In this document: positions 23,066 through 34,572 of the stretch, piece after piece | Position numbering within the stretch: position 1 is the first letter of the stretch | Layout of the letters: each line of letters begins with the position of its first letter | From: Steinernema hermaphroditum | Taxonomy: Eukaryota; Nematoda; Chromadorea; Rhabditida; Steinernematidae | Direction: 5' to 3' | Assembly: GCA_030435675.1 (NCBI GenBank) | Contig: CM059622.1 | Coordinates: 9,424,001-9,488,000, forward strand | Length of the DNA stretch: 64,000 nucleotides | Program-made: the position numbers and the translations under genes | The notes under the pieces: generated by a model | The model's input: only the letters and a program-made list of their open reading frames with translations | The model's database searches: none | What the model was told of the DNA's origin: nothing

Positions 23066-23884
23066 TTAGGATACATAGTCAAGTGGTCTGTTGAAACCTC
23101 CCTTGCGGTTCATGTACTGACGGTAACGACGCGGCTTGTTGATCTGCGCAGCTCCTCCGTAGTTTCCGTCCACTTTCTTGTTCTTTGTAGTTTCGAATCC
23201 TCCAAAACCCATCATCTTTTGCATTTCTTCGTTGGAGTGTTCTAGCTCTGTATTCAACGCTTCTGCATCTTCACGGGTTGAACGGTTCCGGCGACCTTCT
23301 TGCATATCGTCAGCGTTGTGAGCACCTTTGTCACGGTGCCTAAATCAGCTAACATCATAACAAAGATTTATAAGTGTATAATGCGATCCCCACAAAGGTT
23401 CAAGTGGATCTCTAAAGTATAAAAATACATTCTGAGTATCCTTGTCCAGTCTGTGCGACCGATATTCAGTCGTCTAAAGGACTAATGAAGCCAGAGCAAC
23501 AAAAAGGTAACGTGAGCGATAGCTTGTCTCTTTGTCTAGCTCCTGCGAGCCTTGTCTAGACCACTCTGCAGCACTTACTTGTAGGAGGCACTGCTGCGTC
23601 CTTCAGATTCGTGCTTCTTCTTCCACGCGTGCGTGTCCGCGTGATCCCGCTCGTTCTTCGACGAAATCGGTACATCTTCCCGTTCACGCTCCCGATGTTT
23701 CTCATCCTACATAAAGTCCATCATAACCTTTGTAATAAACTAAATCACTCACTTTTCTCTGCCTCTTCCGATGCCGCCACTCTTCCTCCGTTTCTGTCTC
23801 CTTGATTTGGCGCTTCTCCACTTTCCACGTATCTCTCTTCTCCTGGCGATAGCGGTCCCCGGCGTCCATGTTTTCGCGAACCAT
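23066..23884 (-). CDS. snrp-27: U4/U6.U5 tri-snRNP 27 kDa protein (SNRNP27)
   Basis: Exons 23884-23753, 23706-23579 and 23339-23066 encode about 177 residues. The C-terminus carries the invariant block [18 protein letters not shown]..., then [21 protein letters not shown], diagnostic of SNRNP27, a tri-snRNP protein near the spliceosome active site; a conserved Met in this block affects 5' splice-site choice in C. elegans. The N-terminal half is charged (Arg/Lys/Glu/His) but has few RS dipeptides compared with vertebrates. TTTTCAG lies 20 nt before the ATG; a second ATG 15 nt downstream is an alternative start. Intron 2 (239 nt) is long for this window. First gene of the candidate operon. Confidence 0.88.
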
Positions 23885-24933
23885 GTACGTGAACAGGACA
23901 ATCTCTGAAAAGAGATGCTTTATATGAGTGGAGTCGAAGGAAAAAGCTATGCAAAACGACCGAAAAGGAATGAAACAAGAGTATCAGCGCCATCTTGTTT
24001 TCGTCATTAGGAAATTTCGTGTCGAGACCACACGGAGAGTTCGTTCCCGCTTTGTTCGTCCCAAGTGTTTCTCATTCCCTTGCAACTCTTCTTGGCCACA
24101 GAACATCGGGTCGAAATGTCAAGTCTGTGCGCCATTTTTTGACAAAAAATGTTTTTTTTTGAATAAGTTGCAGATTTCTCTGCCGAGAATCCATGAAATA
24201 AAAATCCAGGTTTCAAAGTCGTGCATTTTTCTTTCCTAAATGTTGCGTATTGAAAAGGCATGAGACATACAGTATCCAAATCGTCAAAATGGGTCGCCGT
24301 ACCTCTTTTGTTTCTTGGAAGCGTCTTATTCGATGTCTTGGATGAGTTCTCCGGCTCGTACTAATGATACGAAAATGGATTTTTCGACTACGTGGCGTCG
24401 CAAACTTCTCGGAAAAACACTTTCCCGCTTCGTCTGTGCTCTAATCTGGTGAATCCATAGTCCTACCTCTAAGCTCTAAACTTCACACAAGAAAAGGTCT
24501 GCTTTATTCAGTTCAAGGAGTGGTTTCAAATGCGACCATAGAATCATCAATAAATAACATACGAACTGCATGAATAAACAAGCACGACAGTTAGCTGCCT
24601 CAAATGGAGATGCTACAGTCAGAGAGGATCTCAGAGAGGTCCGAAATTTAAAAGGGACGCCACTTTCTCAGTCCAATATTCCGAGTTCTGAGATATATCG
24701 ATAGTATTTCAGTGATAACTCTGCAATTTCTTGCCTTCGTCGAAAGCCTTGTCGGCTCGGTTGTCACCTTGGGCGTTCTGTCAGCTCCGGGACCACACTT
24801 AGCGATCAAAATTTGTATTTGAATGACGAGTTCCTTATCGCCGTGTCAAAGGCGAAAAGCTCCATGTAAACGACAAACACGGCTGATAAGGAGCGCGTGC
24901 ATGATTCGTACTCGGCGCGTCGGTTTTCGCGGC
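23885..24933. other. Intergenic, AT-richer, nothing recognised
   Basis: About 1 kb upstream of SNRNP27 and of the weak plus-strand gene at 24.93 kb. No coding exon, tRNA or inverted repeat stood out. Confidence 0.4.
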
Positions 24934-25660
24934 GATGGGTGATTCTGACGGACGCCGGGATTCGGAATCGAAGGGCGACGAGGAGAAGAAGGACGAGGAG
25001 GAGTCGTAAGTGGCCCCGGAGGCGCCTTGGAGACGCGTTTTAGTGCACGAGTTGGTGAGGAAATTCTGCGAGGAAGCGGCGAAGTTCCTAGCGAAACGTG
25101 AGACTCTCTCGGTTACGGTAACGGGCGACGGTGCTAGGAGGAAATATGAGGTCGTCGAGGAGATCGAGCCATCCGGTATGTCCTGGTGATCGCTAGTCTT
25201 CGAGCATGACGTGAGTTCAGCGGAGCGGAGGCTGAAGCCTGTGGAGAAGAGCTTTTCTCAGAATCATCTGGAGGAGCGTCGTTCCCTCCCGGATATGGTA
25301 GGGATGAAGTAGGGCCGCAGTGGTACTTCTGTGAACCTTTCAGAGAGACGGCCGTCCACTTTCCCTGATAAGTTCCATCTCGCCCTCTTCGTCTTCAGGG
25401 TCCGACGGGTCCTCTGACACCCATCAGCGAGAAGACGGCGTCGAAGGACTCTTCCCAGGCGGAAGAAGGCCGCCGACATCGGGGAGGCGACGAAAGAGCT
25501 TCTGACGAACATCGAGGACCAGCTGGACGAGTTGGACACCGCGTGGGGGACGGCCGACGACGGCACGGCTCCGGACGATCTTCTGGCGGCGGTGGATGAG
25601 ATCGAGAAGGTCGTGGATGGACTCGAGAAGACTCTCGAAGGCGCGAAGAAAGACTGCTGA
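24934..25660 (+). CDS. Possible small acidic, helix-rich protein; exon chain unresolved
   Basis: The ATG at 24934 opens a very acidic stretch (MGDSDGRRDSESKGDEEKKD) up to a GTAAGT donor near 25008. After a TTTTAG acceptor a frame reads VHELVRKFCEEAAKFLAKRE. A final frame from about 25463 to TGA 25658-25660 reads KKAADIGEATKELLTNIEDQ and ends LEKTLEGAKKDC. These look coding (charged, helical), but phases between them do not join cleanly, so either an exon is missed or there is a sequence error. No family was recognised. Confidence 0.35.
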
Positions 25661-27382
25661 TGTGTGGAAAGAGAGATAAAGAAATGGAACTGTTTGGGAG
25701 AGCACCCAAAGAACGCGGCGTTTCCTCGAGCGAAAAGTTCGAAGGGGCTCGAACCACAGAGTCTCTATTTAAGGGCATGACTGAACTGTCCGCCAGCCTG
25801 AATCAGCACCCTTCTGCGCCCCGTTCTCAGGAGTCAGTACCCCCTGACTCACACTCGGGGCCGATGGTCACTCCCATCCCGTGCAAAGCTCGTGGCCAAA
25901 CAGCGGTCATTGATCCTTGTCAGCGATCTCCGCTCGGTTTCGCCCCCCGCGATGAACCCCTTCTTCTACTGCTTCTCCTCCTTTGTTTGCCCTCGGATGT
26001 ACCTCTCCGCTCCCGATTCCCCAAAAAACGCTCGATCGATCGGCGTTTCTTTTATCAGCGCCCTTCTACCACCCGATCACTTTTCGTCGCTTTTGGACAC
26101 CCGAAGACGATGGATCGGATGACGCCAGGCGACCCCAACCTCTCCGCTCGCCGCGACTTCTTCTTCCGGATCCCTCGATACTCCCGCACCCGAATTGCCC
26201 CTTTCGATTCCAGTTCTCTGGCGACAGTCCCCTCGAAGGCTCGGGGCCATCTGTCTACCAGGCGTGCATTCCTCGCGCTTCAGTCGATCATTACTCTGCC
26301 ACCGCAAATTATTTCGTCGGCCGGCGACGGGTTCTGCGCGCGCGATCAATTATGATTTGGCGCAGCGACTGTTCCGGTAGCCCCGGGGCACAAGAAGAAG
26401 CACTTGTTTTTGTGGTCGACAGCTGGCCCGAGGTCCGCCAGAGCTCTGCTTATCCTGGATTAACGACGTATGGGCGCCGCCGAAGGGACAAGTCCTTTCC
26501 GACTTCCGAAGGCCTCCGGAAGCGCCTCAATGCATTTTCAATGCCTGGGGGTACTGTGGGGTCGCGGTTAGGGATGCGCACTTTTTGGGCTTTCGTTAGG
26601 CAATTATCGACGTAGTGGATCAGCCGAAGACGACGCGAATTCGTCGCCGGAATCCGGTTATCCCGAGGCGCGGGCAAAGAAGAAGCAGAGCCTGCGCCCA
26701 CTTCCCGATCTCTGTTTGCTCTCGGCGATCGGAGGTGCACGCCTAGCCCACGGGGCCTCATTACCCGAGTGCTCGGCGCTTTCCGGTCCGCTGGAAGAAG
26801 CTGGTCAGCGGAGTCCTCGAGGATGTAACTCGAGGCGCCGTTACAGCGCACGAAGCCCTCCCGGAGCGCGGCGGTTCTCTCCTACCACCCGCGTGGTCTT
26901 TCCCGAGGACAAGCCTAACTGCTTGCACGTTTATTCCGTTCGGGCCACCCGTTCGGCGTCTAATCTGTGTCGCTCTGTAGTCGATGGCGGCTGTTCCGGG
27001 GCGATCCTCGGCCAGCCGCCGAGTGGGAGGCCACGTTCGTCCAAAGAAGAAAACATACGATCAATCGGGCGCCGATCGATCGCCGGCTGTCAGAGGCGAT
27101 CCGGGATATCGCACGCGCGCCGGGGCCGTGCGGCGCCTCCGCTGTTTGCCGAGTGCGTGAAGATTCGCGAAGGCCGTCGCCGGCTTTGTTTCGGAAGACG
27201 CGAGCAAACCGCCCTCACTCACAATTCTATGCAAATTAGGGACCGTGATTGAGCGGAAACCTTCTCCCGAATGCCCTTTTTGTGCTCCGAGTCGCCTTTC
27301 GGGTCCATTCAGGTGACGGCGCTATTTGCTCTCTTTTACGACTCTTTTCAATTGGAGTAAACACGATTTAACTTCGCTCTCC
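25661..27382. other. GC-rich interval with non-specific open frames
   Basis: Frames of up to 230 codons occur on both strands, but they have arginine/serine/proline-biased composition typical of GC-rich non-coding sequence. They have no family similarity and no consistent splice chain. I do not call a gene here. Confidence 0.4.
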
Positions 27383-27668
27383 ATGGCCATCCGGGTGGTC
27401 TTCACCCTCGAGCCGAAAGAGCCGTGGTGGGACCACCCAGAAGACGAGTTGAAGGAAATGCTGAAGCAGAGCTTTGAAGTGGCCGCAAACCTGTTTTTCA
27501 TGGGTTTTCGATGCTTTACTGCAGGCCCTGAACAGACTCAGATGTTTCCATTGGGACTACCGTAACCCCCCGTATTTGCCGATCTCTGCACTTGTCAGCA
27601 TGAAAGTCCGCGAAGGGTGCATCCATACCAGCCGGGTGTTCTGTTTTCCCACGCGGACGATCCTCTAG
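27383..27668 (+). CDS. Small hypothetical protein
   Basis: The ATG at 27383 starts MAIRVVFTLEPKEPWWDHPE. A 46 nt intron (27479-27524, GTGGCC...CTGCAG) leads to ALNRLRCFHWDY and, reading on, to a TAG at 27668. A GTAACC donor within exon 2, paired with CTTGTCAG at about 27600, would instead end the protein a residue after FHWDY. No family is recognised. Its support is the in-phase intron and the balanced, non-repetitive N-terminal composition. Confidence 0.35.
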
Positions 27669-27823
27669 ATTCGTCGTCTGCGCGGTCGCGTCATGTGTTC
27701 CTTGTTTTTGAATCTTTCGGACACTGATCGGTTCCAGAATACAGTCGATCCCCCGGACTATGCGCATTCGCTGAACGGAGGAGAGCAGCCCTGAAAGAAG
27801 CCTGAACCCCGAAAGTCTCCGAG

Positions 27824-30800
27824 ATGACTGAGAAGCTCACGTGCCGTGTACAGTACCTCAACGATGCGGACCCCTTCGCGACGACCTCCACTTGCTATCT
27901 GGAGCCGATGCGGCCCGTCTCCTTCGCCTTCTCCTTGCACCTCCCCATTGGCGACCAGATCCCCGAGGTCATCCGCCTTCTGAAGGCCCATCACAAGGTA
28001 CCTCCGTCCTACCGACCCCTTTAACGAGCCTTCAGAGCGGAGATTCCGCGCTCCAGGTCTACCGTATGCTCGACGGCGGTGTCGGCGACTTCGGCAGCTA
28101 CCTCGACGCCGACATGAACCTCCTAGACCAGCCGGACGAGCTGCAGATGCTGCAAAGCGACGCGTAAGTGCCCCGAGGCTCGTTTCCTGGGCGTCGAGTG
28201 GACATGGAGCGGATGGCGCGTCCTCGAAGAGCACTAGAGGCTCCTCGGGGGTTCTGCGGTTGATCTCGAGGGGAAGCGGCGGCGGTGGAGATCTCCGGGC
28301 GATCGGTTCCTCGAGGCGACGTCCCATTTGCATGCGGCGAACCGCTATTTTGGGTGCGGAGGGGTTCGATAATAGGTCCCCCGGCGGCAATAAAGGTCGC
28401 CGCGTTGTAATGTAGCGCGAAAACTCGGATCCGCGGGTGTCGAGAGCCGTTCGCGCGAAGGCCGCGAACGCTTCTCGCAATCGGTGTCACTTTCGAAGTC
28501 GATTCATGGCGTACCGTTCGGTGTACTCCTCGTACTCGGCCCGTCTCAACGACCTCCTCGATGCCGGCGGCGCGCCCCCGACGGCCCCAGGCCCTTCTTC
28601 ATTCACCTATACTGCTTCGACGCTCCCGAAATGCCCTCCCGAAGACGGTGCCGTCCTCAGCCCCTTTGTCCTGCCGCCCAAGAAGCTAGACGACCTGCCC
28701 GCGCTCCCGAAGAAGCTTCCGTTTGCCGTGAAGCCGCTCCAGCAGGTCCCCAAGGAGCCTCCGAAGGAGCCGACGCCATCGCTGCTGCGTCGAAGCAACA
28801 CGACGGTGGCGGCGAAGCCGTGGTATTCATCGTCAGTTGACACGTGTCTCCCCTCGACGTCTTCGGCCTCCTCGACGCTCCCCAGAAACTTCCACAGTTT
28901 CGACGCGCCCTTCGTCGTCGAGTACATCGACGCCGACGTCCCTCCGGCGTCGAAGCCGCCGGCGAAGCCGAAGCGCACCCTCAACTACCTCACTCGACCT
29001 TCGGCCGATCTGCCGACGATCATTCCACCTGTGATCCTCGACGCGCAAAGCTCTCCAATGCCCCTCAAGTCGCCGCCGCCGACCTCGACCCCCCGCTCCC
29101 TGCCCGCCTTTCGGCCCCCCGCCTTCGGCAACGCCTCCTCGCCTGCTTCGAGTTACATGCCGTCGTCCCTCGCGCACCCCCCTCCGCCCTCGATCCTCGA
29201 TTACGCTCCTCGCCAGAAGCCACTCGACGACCTGAAGAAGCCCGCGAACCAAGAGGGCTCGCCGGGGTCGGCGATGTTTTCGTCGCCGCCGTCCCTAATT
29301 GGATCGTTTAGGCGCCGAACTAGTCTCGTGCTCCGCACCCAGCCGGCGTTGCGGGTCAAAGCGATCATAGGTCGGTGTCCGGCCCCGTGCCTCCCTAACC
29401 CGGTCCGTTCAGACAAACTGCAGAAGTCGAATGGCCGCGACCAGCGACGGGCGCTGTTCACCCTGAAAGACATCTTCCAGGACGACAAGGACCTGGTGCC
29501 GGAGTTCGTACAGAGCGAGGGCCTCGACTGTCTCGTGCGCCTCGGCCGCAGCTCCGACCAGAACCACCAGAACTTCATCCTGCGGGCCCTGGGGCAGATC
29601 CTTCTCTACGTCGACGGCATGAATGGCATCATCGCGCACAATGAGACCATCCAGTGGCTCTATGAGCTCCTCGACTCCCCGGTAGGTCGTCCGCCCCGCC
29701 TCCCGCTTCGGTCCATCCGCGTTGCTTAATCGTCGCTTCTGCTTTAGCTTTTTGATCCGGAACAAAGGGCTGAGATGAGCCAGTACAGGCTCGACTGGGT
29801 AAGCCTCCTCTGTACATGCCTGCCTATCCGAGTCTTTCCACTAACCCTTCTGCGCCCCTCCCGACGCCTACCGTAACCCGCATGTTCAGTATCGGCTGGT
29901 GGTGAAGACGGCCCTGAAGCTTCTACTCGTGTTCGTGGAATACACGGAATCGAACGCGCTCCTCCTCATGGCGGCGGTGTGCGCTGTGGACCGTGCCAAG
30001 GGGCGATCCGACTGGGCGAACCTGATGCGCGTCCTCCACGAGAAGGACAACGCTGACGTCGAGCCGCTCATCTACGGCATGACGGTGGTGAACAAGACGT
30101 TGAACGGCGTGCCCGACCAGGACACCTACTACGACATCGTGGACGCCCTCGACGGCCAGGGCCTCGAAGACGCCATGGCGCGCATGCTCCGCCTCGGCAA
30201 CAAAGAGCTCGCGGAGCAGTGTCGCCTCTACGAGAAGGTCCTCAGCCAGGAGGACGCCGCCGGCGACAGCGACTCCGGTGATTCCACCACCGTCCGCATG
30301 AGGTGCGTTATGAGGGTACGGTAGCCTGAATGGATCGTTTTAAGGGGCGGTGGCCTCCACGGAAAGACTGATTCGCTAGATCGGAGGTCGATGATGCGGC
30401 GACGCCAGCAGGAAGCCCTCGAGAGGCAGGAAGAGAGCATCCGCGTCAACAGCAGCATCAAGAAGTTCGAGGCAGCGGCGCCGGCGGAGCCTCCGATGCC
30501 AAAGCATCCTCCGTGGAGGAAGCAGGTGGCAGAGGAGCCCGTCGTCGAGACGCCTTCGCCGAAGAAAACGCAGCCCGTCTTCGTCGAGCCAGAAACGCTG
30601 AAACCGACAGCGGCGGCTCCTTCGAAGAAGCCCGAGCCGATCCGACTGGTGGAGGAGAGGGCGGACGCGACGTCGAACCAGGAGAACGAGGCGCCAGAGA
30701 GGGAGGTGAAGGCGCCACCGCCCTCCTTCCCAAGTCTCTTCTCACCCACCGAGACGAAGACGATGGAGTTCCCGGTGCTGGAGGCGAAGAAGGAGTCGCC

Positions 30801-32980
30801 GCCGCCTGCGGAGCCGAAAGAGACGAGGAAACCCGGCCCCATCAGAGCTAAAGTGGTGAGTTGCCCCCTCCGAGGCATCTAGTGGCCACGCCTAGGTGGA
30901 CGACAGCGGAGGCGGAGGATTTGCCGCGATGCTGCAGAGGCGCGCGAAGAAGCACGTGGAGGGCGGTGCTTCTTTTGAGCCGAAGATCTCCGAGGCGGAG
31001 CAGCAGTGGCAGAAGGCGGCCGAGACGGTCAAGTCGAAGCCGCTTATCATCAACGACCTCGACTTCAGCGCCTTTCACAAGGACGAGCTCGAGCAGGACC
31101 CGCTGGTGCTGGCAAGGATGGCTGAAATCGCACAGACGAGGGGCGTGCTGCCCGGAGGCGCTCCGCCACCCCCTCCGATGGGAGGAGCGCCGCCGCCTCC
31201 GCCCATGGGCGCCACCCCTCCGCCACCGCCGCTCTTGAGAGCTGCTGCCAACGGCGCCCGGGGCCCGAGTCCGGCGCCGTCGATGACGGCCAGCAAGACG
31301 GGCACCTTGAAGCTCCATTGGAAGCCGGCGCAGGCGGAGGCGCCGCCGGTGCCTGCGCTCAAGAAGAAGGGCACATTCTGGCACAAGATGGACGTGCCAC
31401 AGATCGACACGAGCAAGCTGGCGCAGCTCTTCGAGCAGAAGCAGAAGGAGGTGGTGGTGAAGAAGGGCACCGCCGAGGCGAAGCCCCAGCTGCTGCAGGT
31501 GCTGGACAACAAGCGCTCGCAGCTAATCAACATCGCCTTGACGAAGCTGCCGCCGGTGAACACGATCCCACCGGCCATCATGGTAAGTCCCCTCACTCCT
31601 CCAAGCGTTAAGCCCCTTTGCAGAAGTTCGACTCGACGGTGCTCAACAAGGACGGCATCGAGAAGATCCTGCAGTCGATGATGCCACACGAGGAGGAGAC
31701 GGCGAAGATCCAACTGGCTGTGGCCGAGCACCCCGAGAAGACGCTGGGCAACGCGGAGCAGTTCCTGCTGAGCCTCTCGGCGATCCCGAACCTCGGCGAA
31801 CGCCTCCGGCTGTGGATGTTCACGCTGGACTACCACTCGGTGGAGAAGGACATCTCGGAGCCCCTCATGGACCTCTCGGTGGCGATGAAGGAGATCGAGG
31901 AGTCGGCCACCTTCCGCACGGCTTGCGCCATGCTACTCAGCATCGGCAACACGCTGAATGGCTCCGACGTCAAGGGTTTCCAGCTGGACTACCTCTCGCG
32001 CGCCTCCGAGATCAAGGACCCCGTGTACAAGCACACGCTCATCTACCACCTGGCCGAGTTCATGATCGACCACTTCCCCGACGGCTCCGACCTCTACTCG
32101 GAGTTCGGCGCCGTCGCCCGCAGCGCCAAGATCGACTACGCGGAGCTGCTGCAGAACCTGAAGCGACTGGAGACCGACTGCAAGCGCTCCTGGGAGTACC
32201 TGGGCAAGATCTGCCGCAACGACTCGGCCTCCTCGATGCGCCAGAAGATCGACACCTACCTGACGGAGTGTGCGCAGCGGATCCACCAGCTGAAGGTCAT
32301 CCAGCGCGTCACGACGAACAAGTGGCACGCCTTCCTCATCTTCTTTGGCTACACGGTCAAGGAAGTGCCCGACCAGAAGCCGAACGAGGTGATGAAGCTC
32401 GTCAACGAGTTCGCCCTCGAGTACCGTACCACGCGGGACAAGATCCTGCAGCAGAGGAAGCGCGTCGCCGACAAACGCGAGCGTAACAAAACGCGCGGCA
32501 AGATCTGGGCCCTCGAGGGCCAGAACGGCGCCCCGAGCGCCGAGCCCCGGCGCCGCGCACCCCTGCAAAGCTCGGAGATGGAGCGCCACGAGGAGATGTC
32601 GCGGCTACTGACGGGCTCCGCCGGCGACGACACCCTCGGCCGCCGGAGGGCTCTGCGCCCAACCCCGGAGCGCGCCACGGCGAGCAAGTTGGTCTCGGAG
32701 CGCGAGAGTTAGTCTTCCTATTGTATCCCCCTGACGGAGTGCGTTTAGACGTGCGCGACGCCGACGAGGATAACGAGATTCTGGACGGCCTTGTCAAGGC
32801 GGCAACGATACAAGCCGAGCCCCGCGATCATCGCCGCAAGGCGCGCCAGTTCAACCGCAAGTCCCGTAAGTGCACCCCTATCCGCGGCACTACCGTAACC
32901 CGGCCTTTTCAGTGCGCCGGACGCGGACGCTGAAGCTCGTGGACGACCAGATGACGAATATGAACCTCAGCAACTACTGA
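27824..32980 (+). CDS. fhod-1: FHOD-family formin
   Basis: Actin-nucleating formin of the FHOD class, which acts on sarcomeric and stress-fibre actin. Exons read 27824-27997, 28036-28163, about 28499-29370, 29413-29681, 29748-29798, 29890-30302, 30387-30855, 30896-31582, 31624-32707, 32749-32865 and 32913-32980. Domains in order are: GTPase-binding domain ([20 protein letters not shown]), a Pro/Ser-rich insert of about 280 residues, FH3 ([37 protein letters not shown]), a charged linker, FH1 with Gly-Ala-PPPPP-Met repeats at 31.14-31.24 kb, FH2 (31.3-32.5 kb), and a C-terminal DAD ([11 protein letters not shown] followed by FNRKSLRRTRTLK). The last two short exons restore the DAD beyond a read-through stop at about 32710. 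The junction into exon 3 is weak (TTTCGAAG), so an internal promoter at the ATG 28506 is possible. Confidence 0.93.
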
Positions 32981-33645
32981 CCCGCCTCGATGGAATTGTT
33001 ATTTATTGGCGCTTCCCTACGTGTACCCTCCGATTCTTCGCTCCTCGAGCATCCCTCCCCGAGTAGTGTCCTACAGTAGCCCTAATAACGTGCCTTCTTC
33101 TGTACATAGCCCGAAGTGCCCTTTCTTCGCATAATTCGCCGCTTTGCGACTGGCTTTCGTTGTGACGATAAACTATTCTCCCGAGAGGTCCTCGCGGCGA
33201 AAGCACTCCGAAGAACGCACTCCTAACTGCGCCGGACTCTGGTCCTCCGGAGGGCCGGGAACCGGTCGCCGCGGCGATTGTGCAACGAAGGAGCCGACCA
33301 CCTTGGGTCCTCGAAGTGATCGAGTTAGGGCGATGAGGGATTCGATGTGACGGCGCTGGGCATCTCCAGATCGAGCCAGATCAGCCAAACACAACACACC
33401 TGAACAGGGGAGGGTCTCGACAGTATTGCCCTGATTTTTATTGTTTCCTGAATGCGCTCTTTTCTTCGTGCTAGCTAGTAGAAGCTCTGGGGGGCCGAGT
33501 TTTACAGTTCCGTACCATAAAGTCCCCAAGTGGGGCGACGCTGAGGATGAAGATGCCCCTCCAGAAGACTCCGTCCCTTCGGCTTTTTTAAAAGTGCCAG
33601 GAGTCGTTCTCCCACCACCACTCTCCCAGATACTTCTGTCGACAG
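32981..33645. other. FHOD 3' region and collagen upstream region
   Basis: Follows the formin stop codon. A plus-strand frame from 33441 runs into the collagen N-terminal exon; where the collagen begins is unclear because no ATG lies in frame just before the conserved N-terminal region. Confidence 0.4.
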
Positions 33646-34572
33646 AGAAGGTCGGCTCCAACGGCGCCGCCTACGTCTCCGTCGACTTCAGCGCTACCGT
33701 AATCGTGGGCTGCTGGGTGGCCGCCATCGGCCTCTTCCGCTCGATAAACGCTTTCTACGACGAGATGCTCGTCAAAGTCAAAGATTTCAAGGTGGGTGGT
33801 CCTCTTTAGGAGCTTCAGAAGACGCTTCTTCAGTCGATCGCAGAAGACGCGTAGGACGGAATCGTCGACCTCAGGAAGGAGCACGCCTTCCGTGCCAGAC
33901 GATTCGCGTTGGATTACGGTAACCAGGGGAGATACGTGTGACCCACACCACCAACTCAGCAGTGCAGTAAGTTACCGCACTGGAGCCGCACACAATGCTT
34001 TCCCCTGCAGACTGTGGATCGCGGGCGGCCAGATGCCCTCCAGGACACCCGGGGACGCCTGGACTGCAGCACGTCCCGGGGGAGAGAGGGAGAGAGGCCA
34101 GGAGGGGAAACACGGGGCCCCGGGCAGCCGGGCACATCCTCATCTACGATAAGAAGCAGTCAGGGTGCGTCCGGTGCCCGGTGGGGCCTCCGGGCATCCC
34201 TAGGATAGACGGGCCAGCAGGACCTCCCGGAGGCAACGGGGAGCCAGGCGTGCCCGGGCGCCAGGGCCCTGACGGAAGACCCGGAGCGGCGGGACCGATG
34301 GGAGACGCAGGTAATCCAGGTGGGACCGATCCCTCTCTCCACTGAAGCTTCCTTAAGGGCCATTCATACTTTTGTTCCGCGCGCGGGGAACAAAAATGCC
34401 GTCGGAGGCGCGGAACAAATTTCCGTTCATACTCCGCGCGAAAGTATGAACACCCATTTGTTCAGCGCGCGCGGAACAACTTGCCACCGTAGGATTTTCA
34501 TGACGCCTCACGCGTTTCGTGTCCAGTTTTTACTGTTTACCTCGTTTAAAATTTCGCTGAAAACAACAATAT

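Larger units (their letters stand above)
19453..23884 (-). other. Candidate four-gene operon: SNRNP27, EDC3, 4-TM protein, UBL5
   Basis: Four minus-strand genes follow each other with stop-to-ATG gaps of about 152, 429 and 286 nt. Every start codon is preceded within about 20 nt by a TTCAG-type acceptor, the arrangement seen in nematode operons resolved by spliced-leader trans-splicing. Three of the four products act on RNA (tri-snRNP protein, decapping enhancer, spliceosome-binding ubiquitin-like protein). Operon status is inferred from spacing and acceptors only. Confidence 0.5.

Noticed and set aside
24007..24279. Minus-strand 90-codon frame upstream of SNRNP27
   Set aside because: Unsupported composition, no splice or start context, no similarity.
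25660..27252. Several 90-230 codon frames on both strands
   Set aside because: Arg/Ser/Pro-biased translations from GC-rich DNA with no domain, no coherent splicing and overlapping frames on both strands.
33892..33940. Read-through of the collagen N-terminal exon into the downstream plus-strand frame
   Set aside because: That frame is Ser/Thr/Arg-rich and lacks collagen features; the frame with DGIVDLRKEHAFRARR fits the family, apart from the TAG.
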